From Pseudoduganella ginsengisoli (lineage in GTDB: Bacteria; Pseudomonadota; Gammaproteobacteria; Burkholderiales; Burkholderiaceae_D): 64,000 nt of DNA. The notes below the pieces were generated by a model. That model worked only from the letters and a program-made list of their open reading frames with translations, was not told the origin of the DNA and searched no databases. A program made the translations under genes and the position numbers. Shown piece after piece: positions 26,088 to 34,373 of this stretch; position 1 is the stretch's first letter, and every line of letters starts with the position of its first letter. The stretch is from NCBI RefSeq assembly GCF_009720865.1, contig NZ_WNLA01000007.1, forward strand, positions 62,001 to 126,000, in the 5' to 3' direction.

Positions 26088-26987
26088 ATGACAACGCTGG
26101 GCTTGGGGATTGATGCTGGCGGGACGCAAACGCGTTGGGCGCTGGCGGATGCCGAAGGGCCGATCGTGGCGGAAGGGCATGTCGCGGGTATGTCGGCGTT
26201 GCAAATGCACAGCGACGCAGGGCGGGACGTTATGCACAGTGTCTTTGCAGAAATGGCCCAGGCGGTGCTCGCTTGCGGACAACCCACGCGCGTTTGCGCC
26301 GGGTTGACAGGCTGGGGCAGCGATAACACGCTGCCCGCGCAATGGCTGTCTGAATTGCTGGGCATCACACCCGATCGCGTCACCATGTCAAACGACGTGG
26401 AAATCGCCTACCTCGACAGTTTCACACCTGGCGCAGGCTACCTGGTCTACGCAGGCACCGGCTCGATAGCCGCCTATATCGACGAACACGGCGCCTTCCA
26501 CCGCGCCGGCGGCCGTGGCGTGGGCCTCGATGATGGCGGCGGCGGTTACTGGATTGCCCGCGAAGCGTTGCGCCACATCTGGCGCCGCGAAGACGAACAG
26601 CCCGGCGCCTGGCGCGATTCTCCCATGGCGCAAGCCGTCTTCGATTATGTCGGCGGCAGCGAATGGGACCGCTCGCGCCAATTCATGTATGGCAGCGAAC
26701 GGGGCGCCATCGGCAAACTGGCGCTGGCCGTTGCCGCCAGCGCGGAACAAGACCCGGCGGCGCGCACGATCCTGCAGCAGGCGGGCCGGGAACTGGCGCG
26801 CATCGCGATGGCGCTGGTGTCGCGCTATGGCGTGCGCCCCGTAGCGCTGTCCGGCCGCGCGGCGGATTTGCACCCGCTGATCGAAACGGCTATGCGTGAT
26901 ACGCTGGCGCCCAATGTCCCCATGCACCGCCATGCCGCTCAGCCCCATTACGCGGCGGCCCGCCTGGCGGCACGGCCCCAGAACTGA
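26088..26987 (+). CDS. BadF/BadG-type sugar kinase (GlcNAc/MurNAc kinase, MurK-like)
   Basis: A 299-residue ASKHA-fold kinase. Phosphate-1 motif LGIDAGGTQTRWALAD is at residues 6-21. NDVEIAYLDSFTPGAGYLVYAGTGSIA supplies the phosphate-2/catalytic region. A GGRGVGLDDGGGGYWIAREAL segment is typical of BadF/BadG ATPases acting on amino sugars. Family members include N-acetylglucosamine kinase and MurK, which phosphorylates MurNAc and GlcNAc. Next to murQ, MurNAc-6-phosphorylation is the natural reading. No anmK-type 1,6-anhydro kinase is seen in the window. The ATG at 26088 follows a 17-bp palindrome. Confidence 0.85.
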   Translation: MTTLGLGIDAGGTQTRWALADAEGPIVAEGHVAGMSALQMHSDAGRDVMHSVFAEMAQAVLACGQPTRVCAGLTGWGSDNTLPAQWLSELLGITPDRVTMSNDVEIAYLDSFTPGAGYLVYAGTGSIAAYIDEHGAFHRAGGRGVGLDDGGGGYWIAREALRHIWRREDEQPGAWRDSPMAQAVFDYVGGSEWDRSRQFMYGSERGAIGKLALAVAASAEQDPAARTILQQAGRELARIAMALVSRYGVRPVALSGRAADLHPLIETAMRDTLAPNVPMHRHAAQPHYAAARLAARPQN

Positions 26988-27002
26988 TACCGGAGAATAT
27001 CC

Positions 27003-27827
27003 TTGCTTAAAAAGCTGCTGTTGCCCCTGACCGCTGCATTGCTGACCGGCTGCGCCACCGCGCCCCCAGCCGCGCGGCTCGATAACACCTACACGGCCCG
27101 CAGCCAGAGCAGCCGCGTCAAGTTTGTCATCCTGCATTACACGGTGGGCAATTTGCCAAGCGCGATCAAGACGCTGACGGAACAAGTGGTCAGCAGCCAT
27201 TACCTGCTGACGGATGAAGCGGAACCGAAGTTTTATGTGCTGGTCGATGAATCGCGCCAGTCCAACCACGCAGGCTTGTCGAGCTGGAAAACGTTCTCCA
27301 ACCTGAACCCCGCATCGATCGGCATTGAAATCGTCAATCCCGGCTATACGGACAACGCGCGTGGCGCGTATGCGCCATTCAGCCAGGCCCAGATCGACCA
27401 GTTGATCCTGCTGTTGAAAGACATCGTCAAACGCCACCAGATCGCGCCGCAAAACATCCTCGGCCACGCCGACATCGCGCCGCAGCGCAAGCAAGACCCC
27501 GGCCCCATGTTCCCGTGGAAGCAATTGGCGGACGCCGGTTTGATTACCTGGCCCGATGCAGCCCAGGTAGCGGCGCAGCAAGCCGTGTTTGAAACACAAA
27601 TGCCGGACATCATGTGGATCCAGAAACGCCTGGCGCAGCATGGCTATGCACTGGCGCAAACCGGCGTGCTCGATGACGCCACCCGCAACGTGCTGTTTGT
27701 GTTCCAGTCCAAGTACCGCCAGTCCAAATACGATGGCGAACCGGATGCGGAAACCGCCGCCATCCTGGACGTGCTGACCCGCCCGCAAGCTGCCGCGCCA
27801 GTGGCGGCGACGCAGGAACTGCACTAA
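27003..27827 (+). CDS. AmiD-like N-acetylmuramoyl-L-alanine amidase lipoprotein
   Basis: A 274-residue protein with canonical lipobox LLTGC, an Amidase_2 domain (about 35-195: VKFVILHYTVGN, SSHYLLTDE, ILGHADIAPQRKQDPGPMFPW, giving the zinc His/His/Asp set) and a C-terminal peptidoglycan-binding helix bundle (QKRLAQHGYALAQTGVLDD). Its architecture equals E. coli AmiD, an outer-membrane amidase that removes peptides from MurNAc or anhydroMurNAc. It starts with TTG at 27003, with GGAGA six bases upstream, 15 bases after the kinase gene. Confidence 0.9.
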   Translation: MLKKLLLPLTAALLTGCATAPPAARLDNTYTARSQSSRVKFVILHYTVGNLPSAIKTLTEQVVSSHYLLTDEAEPKFYVLVDESRQSNHAGLSSWKTFSNLNPASIGIEIVNPGYTDNARGAYAPFSQAQIDQLILLLKDIVKRHQIAPQNILGHADIAPQRKQDPGPMFPWKQLADAGLITWPDAAQVAAQQAVFETQMPDIMWIQKRLAQHGYALAQTGVLDDATRNVLFVFQSKYRQSKYDGEPDAETAAILDVLTRPQAAAPVAATQELH

Positions 27828-27884
27828 GCTGTAGTAACGATGCCGGCCGATACAAAGCCATACACGCCGGCAGGAGAGCATGGC

Positions 27885-28496
27885 ATGACCCGTACCATCG
27901 ACAGCGAAAACGTGCCAGCGCATCCGGACTTCCGGGCGCTGGCCACCATTGCCGGCATCCGCACGGATTTGCGCTACGCCACCGCCAACAACTTTGTCGG
28001 CCGCGACCTGTATTCACCTTATGACTGCGCCTGGCTGCACCGCGACGCAGCCGCTGCGCTGGAACGGGCCGCCGCATGGCTGGCGCATGAGCGTCCCGGC
28101 TATACGCTGCTGGTACTCGATGCGCTGCGTCCGCAACGGGTGCAGCAACTGCTGTGGGATGCGCTGCAGGGCACGGACTTGCAAATCTACCTGGCTGAAC
28201 CGGCACGCGGTTCGATCCATTCCTTCGGCATGGCAGTGGACGTCACCATTTGCGATGAACAGGGCAATGAGCTGGACATGGGCACGGGCTTCGACGACAT
28301 GACGGACCGTTCCCACCCTGCGCTGGAAGGACAGATGCTGGCCCGCGGCGAACTGACGGAAGCGCACGTGGCCAACCGCGGCTTGCTGCGCGGCGCCATG
28401 CAATCGTCGGGCTTTGCCGGCATCAATACCGAATGGTGGCATTTCGATTGCGGCGACCGGGCACTGGTACGCCAAACCTATACCCGCGTGCTGTAA
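27885..28496 (+). CDS. D-Ala-D-Ala dipeptidase (DdpX/VanX-like)
   Basis: A 203-residue M15D peptidase. The metal motif SIHSFGMAVDVTI (SxHxxGxAxD) and EWWHF near the C terminus supply the two His, Asp and catalytic Glu; RTDLRYATANNFVGR is typical of VanX/DdpX. It hydrolyses D-Ala-D-Ala in the cytoplasm, releasing D-alanine for re-use. I chose the ATG at 27885, with AGGAG eight bases upstream, rather than 27840. In this cluster the role is recycling; a vancomycin role is unlikely because no vanH or vanA is near. Four bases after its stop begins the first arm of a repeat element. Confidence 0.88.
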   Translation: MTRTIDSENVPAHPDFRALATIAGIRTDLRYATANNFVGRDLYSPYDCAWLHRDAAAALERAAAWLAHERPGYTLLVLDALRPQRVQQLLWDALQGTDLQIYLAEPARGSIHSFGMAVDVTICDEQGNELDMGTGFDDMTDRSHPALEGQMLARGELTEAHVANRGLLRGAMQSSGFAGINTEWWHFDCGDRALVRQTYTRVL

Positions 28497-28500
28497 CCCT

Positions 28501-28767
28501 GGGGTCAGACGTGCATTCGTGCGTATCCCTGCTGGGGTCAGACGTGCAATCATGCATCGGGATTTTCCGCTGGCTCCCCAAAGAACCAGCAGAACCGGGC
28601 ACGCCTGCAACCATGCTTGGCCAGCCATCACTCGCCGCTGTGCAAATTAAACTCAGCTCGGACGCAAAACGCCATCAATTGAAATGGCTTCGCAGGGTGC
28701 GGAAAGCCCAATGCACTAATGCACGCCTGACCCCACTGGGTTGACGCATCAATGCACGTCTGACCCC
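28501..28767. repeat. Miniature element bounded by paired inverted repeats
   Basis: Two direct copies of GGGGTCAGACGTGCA (28501 and 28534) are mirrored by two inverted copies ending in CTGACCCC (28718-28734 and 28751-28767). The roughly 150 bases between have no gene. The outermost copy reaches into dacB and supplies its last codons and stop. It resembles REP/BIME-type or MITE-like elements built from GGGGTCAGAC motifs; no transposase is present. Confidence 0.75.
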
Positions 28768-30293
28768 TGCGCTGCCACCCATTCGATCAGCGCATCGCCC
28801 ACTTTGCGGCCGTTGCCATTGCCTGCCAGGTCGTGGTTGATGAACGCCACCACGATGCACGGCTCGCCATGCGCATCGGGTGCGTAGCCGGCAATTGCCG
28901 CCACATTTTTCAAGGCCCCGGTTTTCATGCGCGCCCGCATGGCGGCGGGCGTGCCTGCCAGGCGGCGGCGCATGGTGCCATCCACGGCGGCAATCGGCAG
29001 GCTGGAAAGGAATTCCGGCTGCCACGGCGAACGCTGCGCCGCTTGCAGCAGCGCTGCCATTTGCGCAGGCTTGATGCGCTCAATGCGCGACAGGCCGGAA
29101 CCGTTTTCCAGCACCAAACCCGTATCATCAATGCCCTGGCGGCGCAGCCAGCCACGGATGGCCTGCTCGGCACGCACGGCGGTCAGTTCCGGCGCGGAGG
29201 GCAAAATGGCCGCCGCAGGCGCACCGGCATTGCCAGGGGCCGGCCCGCCGCCGATGACGGGAATGCGCGACGCTGGCACGGCCAGTGGCCTGCTGCCCAG
29301 CCAGCCGTCCGCTTCCAGGCTGCCAAGGCTCAGGTACAAGGTGCGCGCCAGGCCGTTGTCGGATGTCTTGTTTATATCGCGCAGCACGTCCGCCAATGGC
29401 CGCGACACGTGTTCCGCCAGCACCCTGGAGGACGCAGGCGTGGCGTTCTCCACCTCCGCTTCGCGCGCCGCGCCCCTGAACGTCCCCCCCAGCTTCGACC
29501 ACGTATTGCGGAACAGCCGCTCCGCATAGTCGCTGCGGTCCAGCAAATTCACGTTGACCGTCTTCGGCCCGCAATGGCGGGGAAACGAGCCGCGCAATGT
29601 CACTGTGATGCGCGATCCATTGCGCGTCCACGTGGGCGGCTTCCACGCATCTTCCCATTTGGCGCAATCGATATCGGCCAGCACCATCTCCGAGGCCACC
29701 GATACGTTGTCCAGCTGCGGCAACATATCAAAGCGCAGCTTGCCGCCCGTGGAATCGATCGTAATGCGCGACATGTTCATGTTCAGCAGCAGCGCATCGG
29801 GAATCACGTTGTAATACGCATCCGGATATTCATCGAACTGCACGGCGCCGATATCCGGCCGCGCCGGCTGGAACAGCGTGCGGTCCAGCACCAGATCGCC
29901 GTCGATCTTGCGGATGCCCGCCGTACGCAGCTTTTCCAGCATGTGCACCAGCGCATCTTCATTGAAGTCCGCATCGGCCCCGCCCCGCAAATACAGGTCG
30001 CCTTTCAGCGTGCCGCCCGCCACTTCGCCCGTGCTGCGCAATTCCGTGCGCCCGCGGAATACAGGCCCCAGCAAGTCAAGGCCCGCCAATGTCGTCACCA
30101 GCTTCATTGTCGATGCAGGCTGCATGACCTTGTCCGCCTGGTGCGACAGCAGCACGGCATTGCCCCGCAAAACCACCACACCCACGGCGTCTTCCGGAAT
30201 ATTGGCAGCCTGCAGCTGCTTGGCCACAGGTTCAGGCAACGCGGCATGCGCAGCGCCATACGCCAGCAGAATGGAAAACATCAGGCAGCGCAT
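28749..30293 (-). CDS. dacB: D-alanyl-D-alanine carboxypeptidase/endopeptidase (PBP4)
   Basis: A 514-residue S13 peptidase with signal peptide MRCLMFSILLAYGAAHAALP. The active-site motifs are ASTMKL (SxxK), SDNGL (SxN) and MKTGALKN (KTG). It trims or cuts peptidoglycan peptides in the periplasm, releasing D-Ala. AGGAGG lies nine bases before the ATG at 30293, 14 bases after the SpmAB-like gene, so the two are cotranscribed. Its C-terminal residues (GSDVH) and stop codon are written by the terminal copy of the 28501-28767 repeat, so the original end has probably been replaced. Confidence 0.93.
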   Translation of the reverse strand: MRCLMFSILLAYGAAHAALPEPVAKQLQAANIPEDAVGVVVLRGNAVLLSHQADKVMQPASTMKLVTTLAGLDLLGPVFRGRTELRSTGEVAGGTLKGDLYLRGGADADFNEDALVHMLEKLRTAGIRKIDGDLVLDRTLFQPARPDIGAVQFDEYPDAYYNVIPDALLLNMNMSRITIDSTGGKLRFDMLPQLDNVSVASEMVLADIDCAKWEDAWKPPTWTRNGSRITVTLRGSFPRHCGPKTVNVNLLDRSDYAERLFRNTWSKLGGTFRGAAREAEVENATPASSRVLAEHVSRPLADVLRDINKTSDNGLARTLYLSLGSLEADGWLGSRPLAVPASRIPVIGGGPAPGNAGAPAAAILPSAPELTAVRAEQAIRGWLRRQGIDDTGLVLENGSGLSRIERIKPAQMAALLQAAQRSPWQPEFLSSLPIAAVDGTMRRRLAGTPAAMRARMKTGALKNVAAIAGYAPDAHGEPCIVVAFINHDLAGNGNGRKVGDALIEWVAAQGSDVH

Positions 30294-30307
30294 CGTCAGG
30301 CACCTCC

Positions 30308-31546
30308 TCAATGGAAGAACAAATAGGCGACCGCAATCGCCGCGACCACACCAGCGAAATCCGCAATCAGGCCGCATGAAATCGCATAGCGCGTGCGGCG
30401 AATGCCCACAGAGCCGAAATACAGCGCGACGATATAAAACGTCGTATCGGCCGAACCCTGGAACACGCACGTCAGGCGGCCGACAAATGAATCCACGCCA
30501 TACGTTTTCATGGCGTCGATCATCATGGCCTTGGATGCGCTGCTGCTCAACGGTTTCATCAATGCAGTCGGCAAGGCCGGCACAAAATCCGTATTGAAGC
30601 CCAGCCCGGAGAAAATCCAGTTAAAGCCGGACACGACGAAATTGAAAATACCGGCATTGCGGATCACGCTGATCGCCACCAGCATGCCCACCAGGTAAGG
30701 AATCACCGTCAGCGACGTCTGAACGCCCCCTTTGGCGCCCTCGATAAACGCTTCATACACGTTGACTTTCTTGCGCAGCGCGCCGACGATAAACACGGTA
30801 ATGACGCCAATCAGCACCAGGTTGCTGAACACCTTGGAAAACGTCTCGATTTCCGTCTTGGTCAGGTATTGCGTGAAGTAGTAAATCATCGACACGATGG
30901 CGGCCGTGATGCCGCCCAGCCAGGACAACACGACGCTGTCGAACAAGTTGATGCGCTGGCGGATAGCCACCGCAATGATGCCCGTCACTGTAGCGACGTA
31001 GGTGGCGATCAGGCACGGGATGAAAATGTCGGACGGGTCAGCTGCGCCGAAAATGGAACGCTGCGCCATGATCGCCAGCGGAATCAGGGTCAGTCCCGAC
31101 GTATGCAGCACGAGGAACATGATTTGCGCATTGCTTGCTTCATCCTTGCTGGGATTGAGCGTTTGCAGGCTTTCCATCGCTTTCAGGCCAAACGGCGTGG
31201 CGGCATTGTCGAGGCCGAGCAAGTTGGCAGCGAAATTCATCACCATATGGCCCGTGGCGGGATGGTCTTTCGGCACATCCGGGAAGATGCGGGAAAAGAA
31301 CGGCGAAATGATTTTCGCCAGCCAGCCAATGGCGCCCGCCTTTTCGCCCACGTTCATGATGCCCAGCCACAGCGTCATCACCCCGGCCAGCGGCAGCGCG
31401 ATATCCATGACGCCCATGCGCGCGGATTCAAACGTGCCATCGATAATGCGCTTGAAAATCTCGTTGTCGCCAAGGAGTATCCACTGCGCCAGCGCGGCGG
31501 CGAAGCCCACGAGGAAAAAGCCGGACCAGATGTAATTGAGGGACAT
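30308..31546 (-). CDS. SpmA-SpmB fusion, nucleoside-recognition (Gate) membrane protein
   Basis: A 412-residue membrane protein with two Gate domains in one chain. The first half (MSLNYIWSGFFLVGFAAALA, LGIMNVGEKAGAIGWLAKII, LLGLDNAATPFGLKAMESL) corresponds to SpmA. The second (VFIVGALRKKVNVYEAFIEG, VIPYLVGMLVAISVIRNAG, PTALMKPLSSSASKAMMID, CVFQGSADTTFYIVALYFG) corresponds to SpmB. In Bacillus these proteins affect spore core dehydration; in non-sporing bacteria the role is unknown. Its pairing with dacB parallels Bacillus dacB-spmA-spmB, suggesting a conserved link with D,D-carboxypeptidase. Confidence 0.9.
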   Translation of the reverse strand: MSLNYIWSGFFLVGFAAALAQWILLGDNEIFKRIIDGTFESARMGVMDIALPLAGVMTLWLGIMNVGEKAGAIGWLAKIISPFFSRIFPDVPKDHPATGHMVMNFAANLLGLDNAATPFGLKAMESLQTLNPSKDEASNAQIMFLVLHTSGLTLIPLAIMAQRSIFGAADPSDIFIPCLIATYVATVTGIIAVAIRQRINLFDSVVLSWLGGITAAIVSMIYYFTQYLTKTEIETFSKVFSNLVLIGVITVFIVGALRKKVNVYEAFIEGAKGGVQTSLTVIPYLVGMLVAISVIRNAGIFNFVVSGFNWIFSGLGFNTDFVPALPTALMKPLSSSASKAMMIDAMKTYGVDSFVGRLTCVFQGSADTTFYIVALYFGSVGIRRTRYAISCGLIADFAGVVAAIAVAYLFFH

Positions 31547-31650
31547 GGGCGTAGAGAAACCGGAAGTAAAGGCTGACGAAGTCCCAAAGTATACCGGTCC
31601 GGCATGGCTTTGGCTTATGCTGTTGGCCGTAGCTTATCAAACAGGACGAC

Positions 31651-33450
31651 ATGACACGATTCCGCATACCCGCGCTGGCAGTGCTGGCCGCCTTGCCCCT
31701 GCTGTGCGCTGCGGCCGATACCCTGCCGCCGCCCGCACCGCATGACAAGGTACTGCGCACGTTCCTGTCCACCGGCGAGACGGCGCTGGACCCTGCCACG
31801 GCATCGGATATCGCCACCCTGGCGCTGCTGGAAAACCTGTTCGATCCGCTGCTGCGCTACGAATACCTGGCGCGCCCCGTCAAGCTGCAGCCGAATACCT
31901 TGCGCGACATGCCCCGGCTGGACAAGGATGGCGTCACTTACACGTTTCACCTGCGCCCCGGGATCTACTTCACGCCGGACCCCGTCTTCAAGGGGAAACG
32001 GCGCGAAGTCACGGCGGAAGACTACGTGTACAGCATCAAGCGCCTGTATGACCCCGTATTGAAGTCGCCATGGCTGTTCCTGTTCGACGGCAAGCTGGCA
32101 GGCGATGCGGCGCTGAAAAAGCAGTTCGGCTATGCGACGGTGATTCCCGGCTTGCAGGCCGTCGACCGCTACACGTTGCGCATCCGCCTCAACGGACCCG
32201 ATCCCAATTTCCTGTTTTACCTGGCCATGCCTGCCACCAGCGTGGTGGCGCACGAAGCGGCGCAAGCGTATGGCGCACAGCTGGGCAATCACCCCATCGG
32301 CACAGGCCCGTTCATCGTGGGCGAATGGAAGCGCAGCGACAAGATCACGCTGCTGGCCAATCCAGCCTTCCGCGACACGGTGTTCCACGCCGGCCCGGAT
32401 ACACCGCGGGAAACACGCAGCTATGCGGCCAAGCTGGAAGGCAGGCGCCTGCCGCTGGTGCAGCGCATCGAAGTGAAAATCATGGAGGAATACCAGTCGC
32501 GCGTGCTGGGCTTTTTGAACGGGGAATTCGACTATATCGAGCAAGTGCCGGAATCCATGCGCGACATGGTGCTGGCCGACAGTACACCGCCCGCACTGAA
32601 ACCGGAATTGGCCAAACGGGGCATGGAATTGTCGCCGTTTCCCGTGCTGCAAACGTATTACATGTGGATGAACATGGAAGACCCGGTCATCGGCGGCTAT
32701 GGCAAGGACAAGGTCGCACTGCGGCGCGCCATTGCACTCAGCTATAACGGGCAGGAAGATGTGGCGCTGTTGAAGAAGGGCCTGGCGCTGCCCGCGCAAT
32801 CGCCGCTGCCGCCGAATGTGCGCGGTTACGATCCGGCCTACAAAAGCCCTGTGGCTTACGATCCCGCGCTGGCCCGCGCGCTGCTGGACCGCTTTGGCTA
32901 CAAGACCGGCAAGGATGGCTTCCGCACGTTGCCGGATGGCCGCCCGCTGCTGTTGACGATGCATACGGAGCCTACCACCGTGGGCCGCCTGCGCGATGAA
33001 CTGTGGCGCAAGAACCTCAATGCCATCGGGCTGCGCGTGCAATTCAAGAGCGACAAGAAAACAGAAATCATCAAGGCGTCACGGCTGGGCAAAGTCATGA
33101 TGTTCGAGACCAACTGGATCGCCGATTTCCCTGACGGCGACAATTACTACCAGCTGCTGTATGGCCCCAACAGCGGCCGCGCCAATTACGCGCGCTTCAA
33201 TTTGCCCGCTTATAACGAGCGCTATGAACAGGCCCGCACGATGGATGACACGCCGGCGCGGCGCGCGCTGTACCGCGACATGAACCAGTTGATCCACGCG
33301 TATAACCCCTGGGTCGTGCTGACGCACCCGATTTCCGCCGATATCCGCCAGCCTTGGCTGAAAAACTACAAGCGCCACCCCGTCGAACAAACCAACTGGC
33401 GCTACCTGGATATCGACGTTGCTGAGCGTAATAAGGCTGTAGCGCGCTGA
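31651..33450 (+). CDS. Periplasmic peptide-binding protein of an ABC importer
   Basis: A 599-residue family 5 solute-binding protein with signal peptide MTRFRIPALAVLAALPLLCAAA. Family features are ATLALLENLFDPLLRYEY, YTFHLRPGIYFTPDPVFKG, GTGPFIVGEWKRSDKI, MRDMVLADSTPP and ALSYNGQED. The family brings oligopeptides, including murein tripeptide with MppA, to Opp/Dpp permeases. No permease or ATPase genes follow, so it must share one elsewhere. Its place next to the recycling genes makes a cell-wall peptide ligand plausible, but that is inference. Confidence 0.85.
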   Translation: MTRFRIPALAVLAALPLLCAAADTLPPPAPHDKVLRTFLSTGETALDPATASDIATLALLENLFDPLLRYEYLARPVKLQPNTLRDMPRLDKDGVTYTFHLRPGIYFTPDPVFKGKRREVTAEDYVYSIKRLYDPVLKSPWLFLFDGKLAGDAALKKQFGYATVIPGLQAVDRYTLRIRLNGPDPNFLFYLAMPATSVVAHEAAQAYGAQLGNHPIGTGPFIVGEWKRSDKITLLANPAFRDTVFHAGPDTPRETRSYAAKLEGRRLPLVQRIEVKIMEEYQSRVLGFLNGEFDYIEQVPESMRDMVLADSTPPALKPELAKRGMELSPFPVLQTYYMWMNMEDPVIGGYGKDKVALRRAIALSYNGQEDVALLKKGLALPAQSPLPPNVRGYDPAYKSPVAYDPALARALLDRFGYKTGKDGFRTLPDGRPLLLTMHTEPTTVGRLRDELWRKNLNAIGLRVQFKSDKKTEIIKASRLGKVMMFETNWIADFPDGDNYYQLLYGPNSGRANYARFNLPAYNERYEQARTMDDTPARRALYRDMNQLIHAYNPWVVLTHPISADIRQPWLKNYKRHPVEQTNWRYLDIDVAERNKAVAR

Positions 33451-33479
33451 GAACTGCCCAGCATGCGTACAATAAACGC

Positions 33480-34373
33480 ATGCGAATACTCAACCGTAAG
33501 GCGGCCGCCTGGGTTGCGGCCCACCCCGTTGCATTTTTGCTTCAGTGCATCAATGGCTTCCGCGCCAACCAGGGATTGCTGCTGGCGGGCGCGGTGGCGT
33601 ATTACTCGCTGCTGTCCATCGTCCCGTTGCTGATGCTGGTGGCTGTCGTACTGTCGCACTGGTTTGACGATGTGGAATTGCTGCAAACCATAGGCCGTTA
33701 CCTGGAATGGCTGATTCCGGGCCAGTCGCGCGCCATCGTTCGTGAAGTCAGCCTGTTTCTGCAGCAGCGCAGCGTGATTGGCTGGGTGCTGGGCGTGACG
33801 ATGCTGTTTTTCAGTTCACTGGCCTTCACCGTGCTGGAAAACGCCATGTCCGTGATCTTCCTGCACCGGGTGGCGATCCGGCGCCGCCATTACCTGGTTT
33901 CCGCCATCCTGCCGTATTGCTACATCCTGTCGCTGGGCATTGGCGCGCTGCTGGTGACGGTAGCGGCAGGCGTGCTGCAAGTGCTGGGTGAAAAGGAAGT
34001 CGTGCTGCTCGGCCATACGTGGTCGCTGCAAGGCGTGTCTGGTTTCCTGCTGTATTTGCTGGGCGTGGCCGGTGAAGTGCTGGTGCTGACGTCGATTTAC
34101 CTCGTGATGCCGGTGGGGCGGCTGTCGTTTTCCCATGCGCTGATCGGCGGCGTCACGGCCACGGCGCTGTGGGAAGTGGCGCGCCATGTGCTGGTGTGGT
34201 ACTTCACGACGCTGTCGCAAGTCAATGTCGTCTATGGCTCGCTGACGACAGCCATCGTCGTCATGTTCAGCCTGGAAATCGGCGCCACATTGCTGCTGTT
34301 TGGCGCGCAAGTGATTTCAGAATTCGAGCGGGTGGGGCGGGACAAGCACAAACCGGTTCCCATGCGCGTTTAA
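33480..34373 (+). CDS. YihY/BrkB family inner membrane protein
   Basis: A 297-residue protein with about six membrane helices and the family segments FRANQGLLLAGAVAYYSLLSIVPLL, VLENAMSVIFLHRVA and PVGRLSFSHALIGGVTATALWE. The family was once thought to be RNase BN; that is no longer accepted and the function is open. It is convergent with and overlaps the histidine kinase gene by four bases. Confidence 0.9.
   Translation: MRILNRKAAAWVAAHPVAFLLQCINGFRANQGLLLAGAVAYYSLLSIVPLLMLVAVVLSHWFDDVELLQTIGRYLEWLIPGQSRAIVREVSLFLQQRSVIGWVLGVTMLFFSSLAFTVLENAMSVIFLHRVAIRRRHYLVSAILPYCYILSLGIGALLVTVAAGVLQVLGEKEVVLLGHTWSLQGVSGFLLYLLGVAGEVLVLTSIYLVMPVGRLSFSHALIGGVTATALWEVARHVLVWYFTTLSQVNVVYGSLTTAIVVMFSLEIGATLLLFGAQVISEFERVGRDKHKPVPMRV

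Noticed and set aside
27885..28496. Vancomycin resistance dipeptidase
   Set aside because: No vanH, vanA or vanRS genes nearby; the recycling context explains the gene better.
28501..28767. Insertion sequence
   Set aside because: Inverted repeats are present but there is no transposase frame and no target-site duplication could be confirmed; kept as a miniature repeat element only.
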